Part shown: positions 54,460 through 61,779 of the stretch, one piece after another
Layout of the letters: every line of letters starts with the position of its first letter
How positions within the stretch are numbered: position 1 is the stretch's first letter
From: Streptomyces smaragdinus
GTDB lineage: Bacteria > Actinomycetota > Actinomycetes > Streptomycetales > Streptomycetaceae
Direction: 5' to 3'
Assembly (NCBI RefSeq): GCF_009604385.1
Contig: NZ_WEGJ01000008.1
Location: forward strand, 124,001-188,000
Length of the DNA: 64,000 nucleotides
Position numbers and translations under genes: made by a program
The notes under the pieces: generated by a model
Databases searched by the model: none
Told to the model about the DNA's origin: nothing
Seen by the model: only the letters and a program-made list of their open reading frames with translations

Positions 54460-55479
54460 ATGGAACTCCACAACCTGTGGTTCGTGCTCATCGCCGTGCT
54501 CTGGACCGGCTACTTCTTCCTCGAGGGCTTCGACTTCGGCGTCGGCGTCCTGACGAAGCTGCTGGCCCGGGACCGCGAGGAGCGGCGCGTACTGATCAAC
54601 ACCATCGGTCCCGTCTGGGACGGCAACGAGGTCTGGCTGCTCAGCGCCGGCGGGGCGACGTTCGCCGCGTTCCCCGAGTGGTACGCCACCCTCTTCTCCG
54701 GCTTCTATCTGCCGCTGCTCATCATCCTGATCTGCCTCATCGTGCGCGGGGTGGCCTTTGAGTACCGCCATCAGCGGCACGGCGGGCGGTGGCAGACCGG
54801 CTGGGAGAACGTGATCTTCTACGCGTCCGTGCTGCCGGCGTTCCTGTGGGGCGTGGCCTTCGCGAACATCGTGCGGGGCGTGAAGATCGGGGCGGACGGG
54901 GAGTACGTGGGCGGGTTCTGGGACCTGCTCAATCCGTACGCGCTGCTCGGCGGGCTGGTCACGTTGTTCCTGTTCACCTTCCACGGCGCGGTGTTCGTCG
55001 CGCTGAAGACGCTGGGCCCGGTGCGGGAGCGGGCGTCGCGGACGGCGGCCTTCGTGGGGATCGGGACGGCCGTGGTGGCGCTGGCTTTTCTTATCTGGAC
55101 GCAGGCCGATAGCGGTGACGGGTGGTCGCTGGGCGCGCTGGTGGTGGCGGCGCTCGCGCTGGTCGGGGCGCTGGTCGCCAACCGGCTCCGGCGGGAGGGG
55201 TGGGCGTTCGGCCTGTCCGGGGTGACGGTGGTGGGGGCGGTGGCGATGCTGTTCCTGTCGCTGTTCCCCGACGTGATGCCGTCGACGCTGGATCCGGCGT
55301 GGAGTCTGACGGCCGAGAACGCCGCGTCGACGCCGTACACGCTGAAGATCATGACGTGGTGCGCGCTGCTGGCCACGCCGGTGGTGCTGCTGTACCAGGG
55401 GTGGACGTACTGGGTGTTCCGCAAGCGGATCGGGACGCAGCACCTGGCTGCTTCGGCTTCCGGGGCGGGGGCGCACTGA
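54460..55479 (+). CDS. cydB: Cytochrome bd oxidase subunit II
   Basis: A 339-aa partner subunit with eight or nine membrane helices. Family features: LWFVLIAVLWTGYFFLEGFDFGVGVL, NTIGPVWDGNEVWLLSAGGATFAAFPEWYATLFSGFY and RGVAFEYRHQ. It starts 18 bases after cydA and ends 1 base before the cydCD ATG, so the three genes are one operon. Confidence 0.96.
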   Translation: MELHNLWFVLIAVLWTGYFFLEGFDFGVGVLTKLLARDREERRVLINTIGPVWDGNEVWLLSAGGATFAAFPEWYATLFSGFYLPLLIILICLIVRGVAFEYRHQRHGGRWQTGWENVIFYASVLPAFLWGVAFANIVRGVKIGADGEYVGGFWDLLNPYALLGGLVTLFLFTFHGAVFVALKTLGPVRERASRTAAFVGIGTAVVALAFLIWTQADSGDGWSLGALVVAALALVGALVANRLRREGWAFGLSGVTVVGAVAMLFLSLFPDVMPSTLDPAWSLTAENAASTPYTLKIMTWCALLATPVVLLYQGWTYWVFRKRIGTQHLAASASGAGAH

Positions 55480-55480
55480 G

Positions 55481-58400
55481 ATGAAGCCCGTCGATCCACG
55501 GCTGGTGCGGTACGCGCGGGCCACCCGGGTCTTTCTGCTGGCCTCCGTGGTCCTCGGGCTGGCCGGGGCGCTGCTGGTCGTCGCGCAGGCGGTGCTCATC
55601 GCGTCGGTCGTGGTCGCGGGCTTCGAGGACGGGGCGTCCCTGGGGTCCTTGCGCGGTGAGCTGCTGCTGCTCGCGCTGGTCGCCGTGGGGCGGGCCGTGG
55701 TGGCGTGGCTGACGGAGCTGGCGGCGCACCGGTCGGCGGCGGCCGTGAAGTCGGAGCTGCGGCTGCGGGTCGTGTCGCGGGCGGCGGAGCTGGGGCCCGG
55801 GTGGCTGGCGGGGCAGCGGACGGGGGAGCTCGCGACGCTGGTCACCCGGGGGGTGGATGCGCTCGACGACTACTTCGCGAAGTATCTGCCGCAGCTGGGG
55901 CTGGCGGTCGTGGTGCCGGCGGCGGTGCTGGGGCGGATGGTCTTCGACGACTGGGTGTCGGCGGCGATCGTCGCCGGGACGCTGCCGCTCGTACCGCTGT
56001 TCATGGTGCTCATCGGGTGGGCGACGGAGGCTGCTACGGGGCGGCAGTTCGCGTTGCTGTCGCGGTTGTCGGGGCACTTCCTGGATGTGGTCGCGGGGTT
56101 GCCGACGCTGAAGGTGTTCGGGCGGTCGAAGGCCCAGGCGGAGAAGATCCGGGAGATCACCGGGGAGTACCGGCGGGCGACGCTGCGGACGTTGCGGGTG
56201 GCGTTCCTGTCGTCCTTCGCGCTGGAGTTGCTGTCGACGATCTCCGTGGCGCTGGTCGCCGTCAGCATCGGGATGCGGCTGGTGGACGGGGAGCTGTCGC
56301 TCTACACCGGGCTGGTGGTGCTGATTCTGGCGCCGGAGGCCTATCTGCCGTTGCGGCAGGTGGGGGCGCACTATCACGCTGCCGCGGAGGGGGTGGCGGC
56401 GGCTGAGCGGGTGTTCGAGGTGCTGTCCGCTCCGGCCGCCGCGGTTCCGTTTTCCTCCGCGGACGACGCCGTGGTGCGGCTGAGCGGGGTGTCGGTGCGG
56501 TACCCGGGGCGGGAGGCCTTCGCGCTGCCGTCGTTCTCCGTGGGGCGCGGGGAGGTCGTGGCGCTGGCCGGGCCGTCGGGGGGCGGGAAGTCGACGGTGC
56601 TGGGGGCCGTGCTGGGGTTTGTCGCTCCGGCTTCGGGGGTGGTTTCCGTTGGGGCGGGGGATCTGGCGGGGTGGCATCGGCAGGTGGCTTGGGTGCCGCA
56701 GCGGCCGTATCTGTTCGCCGGGTCGGTGGCGGACAACGTGCGGCTGGCTGCGCCTGATGCCTCGCCTTCGGCTGTGCGGTCGGCGTTGGCTTCGGCGGGC
56801 GGTGCCGATCTGGATCCGGGGCGGAGCGTGGGGGAGGACGGGGCCGGGTTGTCGGCGGGGCAGCGGCAGCGGGTGGCTCTGGCGCGGGCGTTTCTCGCGG
56901 ATCGGCCGGTGCTGCTTCTGGATGAGCCGACTGCCTCGCTGGACGGTGACACCGAGGCGTCGGTGGTCGCTGCGGTGCGGCGGCTGGCGGTGGGGCGGAC
57001 GGTGCTTCTCGTGGCTCACCGGGCGGCTCTCCTGGCGGTGGCGGACCGGGTCGTACGGTGTGACGCGGGGGCGCCTTTCGTCGCGTCTGCGGGGCCGGCC
57101 TTTGCGCCTGCGGCGCCGGCCCCCGCGCCTTCGGCGCGGGATATTGCCCACCCGCGGCCGCCCGTTACGGTCCGCGGGGTCACCGTGGCCGGCGGGGTGA
57201 CCGTGGCTGACGGTGACATTCCAGCCCGTCCGGCGTTTGAGGACTTCGCGCGGAGCGTGAAGCGCGCCGCAGGCGCCGGCGCGACGCCGGCCGCAGGCGA
57301 TACGCAACCCCCCACAGCGCGCAGCGCGAGGCGAGCCGCCGGCGCGGCGGAACCCCCCGCGGAGGGTGTCGGGCACGGCACCGGGCGGGCGGGTGGGAAC
57401 AGAACCCCCCGGAGGGCAACCCCCACCCCGGTGACCGCCCGCCTCACCCTGGCCGGAACCCTCGGAGCGCTTGCGCTCCTGAGCGCCGTAGGCCTGATGG
57501 CGACCTCAGGCTGGCTGATCTCCCGCGCATCGGAACACCCCCCGATCCTCTACCTCATGATCGCCGTAACGGCGACAAGGGCCTTCGGCATCAGCCGGGC
57601 CACCCTCCGCTACGTAGAACGCCTGATCTCCCACGACGCAGTCCTCCGCCTCCTCGCGGAGCTGAGGGCAACCGTCTACCGCCAACTGGACCGCATCACC
57701 CCCGCCGGCCTGAAGGAACGACACCGCGGTGACCTCCTCACCCGCCTGGTCACCGACGTGGACGCCCAGCAGGACCACTACCTCCGCTGGCTCCTCCCCG
57801 CCGCCGAAGCCGCAGCCGTAGCCGCCGCGGCGACCGCCTTCACGGCCTGGCTCGACCCCACCGCCGGCGCGGCCCTCGCCGCGGGCCTCCTCACCGCCGG
57901 AGCCGTCGCCCCCCTCCTCACCACCCGCATGGCGGCCCGCACCACCGAAAGGCTCGCCCCCGACCGCGCCCGCCTCACCGTCCAGACCGTCGACCTCCTG
58001 CGCGGCACCGCCGAACTGACCGTCACCGGCGCCCTCCCCCGCCGTACCGCCGCCCTGACCCGCACCGACAAACGCCTCCGCGACGCCGCCGCCCGCGACG
58101 CCGCCGCCCAGGGCGCGGGCGCCGCCCTCACCGCGCTGGCCTGCGGCCTCACCATCGTCGCGACCACCGCCGCCGGAGTGGCCGCCGTCCACGCCGGACG
58201 GCTCGACGGGGTGTGGCTGGCGGCGGTGGCCCTCGTGCCGCTGGCCGCGTTCGAGGCGGTGACCGTGATGCCGCAGGCCCTGACGTACCGGGCCCGCGCC
58301 CGCCGCTCCGCCGACCGGATCGCCGAGGTCACCGACGCGCCCACCCCCGCGAGCCAGGGCGCCGGCAGCCCGCCCGCCGACCCCTTCCCGCTCACCCTCC

Positions 58401-59107
58401 GCGGCGTCGGCGCCCGCTATCCCGGCGCCGCGGCCCCCGCCCTGCGCGGCGTCGACCTGACCCTCCCGAGGGGCCACCGGCTGGCCGTCGTCGGCCCGTC
58501 CGGCGCGGGGAAGACGACGCTGGCGCACGTACTCCTGCGGTTCCTGGACGCCGAGGACGGCACGTACAGCCTCGGCCCGTACGACGCCGACGAGGTCCGC
58601 CGGATCGTCGGCCTGTGCGCCCAGGACGCCCACCTGTTCGACAGCACCCTCCGCGAGAACCTCCGCCTCGCCCGCCCCGGCGCCGACGACGCCGCCCTGT
58701 GGCAGGCGCTGGCGGATGCCCGGCTGGCGGACTGGGCGGCGGCGCTGCCCGAGGGGCTGGACACCGTGGTCGGCGAGGGCGCCGTGCGGCTCAGCGGCGG
58801 CCAGCGCCGGCGCGTCGCCCTGGCCCGTGCGCTGCTCGCGGACTTCGAGGTGCTGATCCTGGACGAGCCCGCCGAACACCTCGACCTGCCCACCGCCGAC
58901 GCCCTCACCGCCGACCTCCTCGCGGCCACCGCGGGCCGTACGACCGTACTGATCACCCACCGGCTGACCGGCCTGGACCAGGTGGACGAGATCGTCGTCC
59001 TGGACGCCGGCCGGATCGTCCAGCGCGGCACCTTCGGCGAGCTGTCCGCTCAGGACGGCCCGTTCCGCCGCACCCTCGAACGGGAGGCGGCCCTGCAACC
59101 CGCCTGA
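55481..59107 (+). CDS. cydCD: Fused CydDC-type ABC exporter required for cytochrome bd assembly
   Basis: A 1208-aa protein uniting two half-transporters. First half (1-525, CydD-like): membrane domain, Walker A GPSGGGKST (about 364-372), signature LSAGQRQR (about 456), Walker B VLLLDEPTASLD. Second half (about 650-1208, CydC-like): membrane domain with TLRYVERLISHDAVLR, Walker A GPSGAGKTT (about 1004-1012), signature LSGGQRRR and Walker B VLILDEPAEHLD. It exports reductant such as cysteine or glutathione-like thiols; in actinobacteria the exact substrate is unsettled. The roughly 125-residue linker (57060-57430) is Ala/Arg/Pro-rich and includes a sequence resembling a Streptomyces intergenic repeat. 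Base composition switches from G-rich to C-rich coding across the linker. Confidence 0.95.
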   Translation: MKPVDPRLVRYARATRVFLLASVVLGLAGALLVVAQAVLIASVVVAGFEDGASLGSLRGELLLLALVAVGRAVVAWLTELAAHRSAAAVKSELRLRVVSRAAELGPGWLAGQRTGELATLVTRGVDALDDYFAKYLPQLGLAVVVPAAVLGRMVFDDWVSAAIVAGTLPLVPLFMVLIGWATEAATGRQFALLSRLSGHFLDVVAGLPTLKVFGRSKAQAEKIREITGEYRRATLRTLRVAFLSSFALELLSTISVALVAVSIGMRLVDGELSLYTGLVVLILAPEAYLPLRQVGAHYHAAAEGVAAAERVFEVLSAPAAAVPFSSADDAVVRLSGVSVRYPGREAFALPSFSVGRGEVVALAGPSGGGKSTVLGAVLGFVAPASGVVSVGAGDLAGWHRQVAWVPQRPYLFAGSVADNVRLAAPDASPSAVRSALASAGGADLDPGRSVGEDGAGLSAGQRQRVALARAFLADRPVLLLDEPTASLDGDTEASVVAAVRRLAVGRTVLLVAHRAALLAVADRVVRCDAGAPFVASAGPAFAPAAPAPAPSARDIAHPRPPVTVRGVTVAGGVTVADGDIPARPAFEDFARSVKRAAGAGATPAAGDTQPPTARSARRAAGAAEPPAEGVGHGTGRAGGNRTPRRATPTPVTARLTLAGTLGALALLSAVGLMATSGWLISRASEHPPILYLMIAVTATRAFGISRATLRYVERLISHDAVLRLLAELRATVYRQLDRITPAGLKERHRGDLLTRLVTDVDAQQDHYLRWLLPAAEAAAVAAAATAFTAWLDPTAGAALAAGLLTAGAVAPLLTTRMAARTTERLAPDRARLTVQTVDLLRGTAELTVTGALPRRTAALTRTDKRLRDAAARDAAAQGAGAALTALACGLTIVATTAAGVAAVHAGRLDGVWLAAVALVPLAAFEAVTVMPQALTYRARARRSADRIAEVTDAPTPASQGAGSPPADPFPLTLRGVGARYPGAAAPALRGVDLTLPRGHRLAVVGPSGAGKTTLAHVLLRFLDAEDGTYSLGPYDADEVRRIVGLCAQDAHLFDSTLRENLRLARPGADDAALWQALADARLADWAAALPEGLDTVVGEGAVRLSGGQRRRVALARALLADFEVLILDEPAEHLDLPTADALTADLLAATAGRTTVLITHRLTGLDQVDEIVVLDAGRIVQRGTFGELSAQDGPFRRTLEREAALQPA
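57221..57247 (+). repeat. Copy resembling a dispersed Streptomyces intergenic repeat, inside the cydCD linker
   Basis: AGCCCGTCCGGCGTTTGAGG (27 bases with flanks) resembles a motif I know as very frequent between Streptomyces genes. Here it is translated in frame (PARPAFEDF). No second copy was found in this window. The identity with the repeat is from memory and needs a genome-wide count. Confidence 0.5.
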
Positions 59108-59149
59108 ACCCGACTTTTCGTAATGAAAGCACCGATTTAGGGTGAGGGC

Positions 59150-60763
59150 GTGACCTCGCACGCCCCGTCCGACCCGGCCGCCGCGGCCTCCACAGCGACC
59201 CGCGGCCTGCAGGGGATGCCCGGCGAGTTCGCCGCCCGGGTGTCGCAGCTGCTCGAGTCGATGCGCTCCATCGGCGCCAGCCTGGACCTGCACAGCACCC
59301 TCGGCTCCATCGCCGAGACGGCCGCCGAGCTGGCCCGCGCGCGCTACGCCTCGATCGTCGTGATCGACTCCGCCAGCGGCGACCTCGCGGACTTCGCCTC
59401 GTACGGCGTCGACGAGGTCGACCGCGACCGTATCGACGACATCCCCGACACCACCCTCACCGTGCCGATCGTCGTGGCCGGCGAGAACCTCGGCGACCTC
59501 GTACTGGCCGAGAAGTCCGACGGCGGCGCGTTCACCCGGCAGGACCGCGACCTCGTACGGATCATCGCCACCGAGGCCGGCATCGCGATCGGCAACGCCC
59601 GGCTGTACGAGGAGAGCCGCCGCCGCGCGGACTGGATCGACGGCGCGAGCGCTGTCACCACCGCGCTGCTGTCGATGGCGGACGCCCGCGACGCCCTGGA
59701 GGTCGTGGCCGAGCAGGCCCGCTCGCTGGCGAACGCCTCCGCGGTCGGGGTGCTGCTGCCGCACCCGGACGGGGAGGGGCTGGAGAACGTCGCGGTGTCC
59801 GCGGAGGATCCCGACGGCATCGTCGGCACGGTGATCCCCTGGTACAGCCCGGCCGCGACGAAGCTGCGCGAGGGCGAGGCGGTGTTCGTGGACGACACCG
59901 CGTCCGATCCGCGGATGATCACGAAGCTGGGCCGCCGGTTCGGGCCCTGCATGCTGCTGCCGATGCGCAGCGGCACCCGGGTGCTGGGGAGCCTGGTCAT
60001 CGCGCGGCAGCGGGGCGACGCGCTGTTCACCGAGTCGGACAAGACGATGGCCGCGCAGTTCGCCCGGCAGGCGGCGGTGGCGCTGGTGATGTCGGAGGCG
60101 CAGAACGACCGGGAGCGGCTCGCGGTGTACGAGGACCGCGACCGGATCGCCCGTGACCTGCACGATCTGGTGATCCAGCGGCTGTTCGCCACCGGGATGA
60201 TGCTCCAGGGCGCGCACTCCGCGGCGGAGGCGGACGACGTCCGGGAGCGGATCGACAAGGCGGTGACGGAGCTGGACCTGACCATCCAGGAGATCCGCCA
60301 GACGATCTACTCCCTGCAGCAGCAGCCCCCGGACGCCCCGACGGGGGTACGGGGGCTGGTCCTGCGGGAGATCGCGATGGCGTCGGCGCCGCTGGGCATC
60401 GAGCCGTCGGTGAGCTTCGTCGGCCCGGTGGACACGGTGATCGACCCGGCGACGGCACGGCATCTGCTGGCGGCGCTGCGGGAGCTGCTGTCCAATGCGC
60501 AGCGGCATGCGCAGGCCACGCAGATCGGTGTGGTGATCGACGCGACGGCGATGCTGCCGGAGGGGCGGGCGGCGGTGCGGCTGACGGTCGCGGACGACGG
60601 GGTGGGGCTGCCGGACGAGTCGGAGCGGCGGGCGTCGGGGCTGCGGAACGTCGAGGCGCGGGCGCAGTCGCTGGGCGGCTCGGTGTGGACGGAGGCGGGG
60701 CTCGGGGAGTGCGGGGCGGGGACGTCGGTGCTGTGGCAGGTGCCGGCGGCGGTGCCTGCCTAG
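59150..60763 (+). CDS. GAF-domain sensor histidine kinase (DevS/DosT-like, HisKA_3)
   Basis: A 537-aa cytoplasmic kinase. GAF-1 (about 40-155), GAF-2 (165-315), a HisKA_3 dimerisation domain with phospho-acceptor H338 in RDRIARDLHDLVIQRLF, and an HATPase_c domain with N449 (RELLSNAQRHA) and DDGVGLPD. This is the architecture of mycobacterial oxygen/redox sensors. GAF-1 is short: the usual stretch between the GIDD-like helix and the last strands, where the heme His lies in DevS, is missing. GTG at 59150 has GAGGG upstream. It follows the cyd operon by 42 bases, which suggests a redox role. The NarL-type regulator at 473-1177 is a possible partner. Confidence 0.92.
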   Translation: MTSHAPSDPAAAASTATRGLQGMPGEFAARVSQLLESMRSIGASLDLHSTLGSIAETAAELARARYASIVVIDSASGDLADFASYGVDEVDRDRIDDIPDTTLTVPIVVAGENLGDLVLAEKSDGGAFTRQDRDLVRIIATEAGIAIGNARLYEESRRRADWIDGASAVTTALLSMADARDALEVVAEQARSLANASAVGVLLPHPDGEGLENVAVSAEDPDGIVGTVIPWYSPAATKLREGEAVFVDDTASDPRMITKLGRRFGPCMLLPMRSGTRVLGSLVIARQRGDALFTESDKTMAAQFARQAAVALVMSEAQNDRERLAVYEDRDRIARDLHDLVIQRLFATGMMLQGAHSAAEADDVRERIDKAVTELDLTIQEIRQTIYSLQQQPPDAPTGVRGLVLREIAMASAPLGIEPSVSFVGPVDTVIDPATARHLLAALRELLSNAQRHAQATQIGVVIDATAMLPEGRAAVRLTVADDGVGLPDESERRASGLRNVEARAQSLGGSVWTEAGLGECGAGTSVLWQVPAAVPA

Positions 60764-61614
60764 GGGGTGTCCTCGAGCAGGCGCTCGATGACGGCGGCGA
60801 CGCCGTCCTCGTCGTTCGAGGCGGTACGGGCGGTGGTGGCGGTGAGGACGTCGGGGTGGGCGTTGGCCATGGCGTACGAGGTGCCGGCCCAGGTCAGCAT
60901 GCCCAGGTCGTTCGGCATGTCGCCGAAGGCGATCACCTCCGCGGGGGTGATGCCGCGGGCGGCGCACCAGCGGGCCAGGGTGCTGGCCTTGCTGACGCCG
61001 AGGGCGGAGATCTCCAGCAGGGCGGACGGCGAGGAGCGGGTGAACTCCCCGCGCGGGTCGGCGCCGGTGCGGGCCAGGCCCAGGAACTCGTCCGGTGCCA
61101 GGTCGGTGTGGTGGGCGAGCAGCTTGAGCACCGGCTGGTCGGTGTGGCCCGACTCCCGGGACAGGAGCTTCTCGACCGGGGCGACGGTGGCGGCGGGGTC
61201 GAGGTGGAAGGGCGGGTACTGGGGCTCGTAGTGGATGCCGCCGGTGCGCTCGACGGCGAAGGAGACGCCGGGGGCGAGGGCGCGCAGCGAGCCGACGACG
61301 GCGAGGGCGTCGTCGTCGGGGAGGGGGTGGATCTCGACCGTTTCGCCGCGGCGCAGATCGACGACGGAGGCGCCGTTGGCGCAGATGGCCAGGCCGTGGC
61401 CGTGGACGTGGGCGCTGACGACGTCCATCCAGCGGGCGGGGCGGCCGGTGACGAAGCACACCTGGATCCCGGCCTCGGCGGCGGCGGCCAGGGCGGCGAC
61501 GGTACGGGCGGAGAGGCTCTTGTCGTCGCGCAGCAGGGTGCCGTCCAGGTCGGTGGCGATGAGGCGGGGGCGTCGCCTCACCTGCCCGACGGATGTCACT
61601 GCTTCGTCACTCAC
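60760..61614 (-). CDS. HAD-superfamily (Cof-type) phosphatase
   Basis: A 284-aa HAD hydrolase of the Cof/IIB subfamily, which acts on sugar phosphates or flavin/pyridoxal phosphates. Motif I is IATDLDGTLLRDDKS with both aspartates, motif II FVTGRPA, motif III K in GVSKASTLARW, and motif IV FGDMPNDLGML. The cap domain lies between about 90 and 190. GTG at 61614 has AGGGA about 10 bases upstream; ATG at 61632 would add 6 residues and lacks a ribosome-binding site. Its stop overlaps the stop of the convergent kinase gene by 4 bases. Confidence 0.9.
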   Translation of the reverse strand: MSDEAVTSVGQVRRRPRLIATDLDGTLLRDDKSLSARTVAALAAAAEAGIQVCFVTGRPARWMDVVSAHVHGHGLAICANGASVVDLRRGETVEIHPLPDDDALAVVGSLRALAPGVSFAVERTGGIHYEPQYPPFHLDPAATVAPVEKLLSRESGHTDQPVLKLLAHHTDLAPDEFLGLARTGADPRGEFTRSSPSALLEISALGVSKASTLARWCAARGITPAEVIAFGDMPNDLGMLTWAGTSYAMANAHPDVLTATTARTASNDEDGVAAVIERLLEDTP

Positions 61615-61649
61615 CCCTGCATCATCCCTCATAACGGCGCACGGTTGTG

Positions 61650-61686
61650 CGAGGGGGCGCGCATCTGAGTAGTTCGCGCCCCCTCG
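61650..61686 (-). terminator. Terminator of the molybdenum hydroxylase gene
   Basis: A 12-bp stem (CGAGGGGGCGCG with its complement) and a 13-base loop, between the stop of the molybdenum hydroxylase gene and the HAD phosphatase gene, both on the minus strand. Confidence 0.8.
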
Positions 61687-61779
61687 TGGCGCGATGGCGA
61701 CTCTCCGTGTCGTACGCCTCCACGACCCCATGGGTGACGTCGCCGCCGTGCGACCGGGCACCGTTCTGCTGCCCGGCGG

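Noticed and set aside
52207..55845. 1212-codon open frame on the minus strand across cydA and cydB
   Set aside because: It is antisense to genes with clear family motifs, and its translation is Arg/Pro/His-rich. High G+C keeps the opposite frame open.
57510..57620. Possibility that cydCD is two genes with a missed stop
   Set aside because: The frame is continuous through the linker with no stop, and fused CydCD is known in Streptomyces.
57506..61459. 1317-codon open frame on the minus strand across cydCD and the histidine kinase
   Set aside because: It spans several real genes of both orientations and has no recognisable domain; it is a GC shadow.
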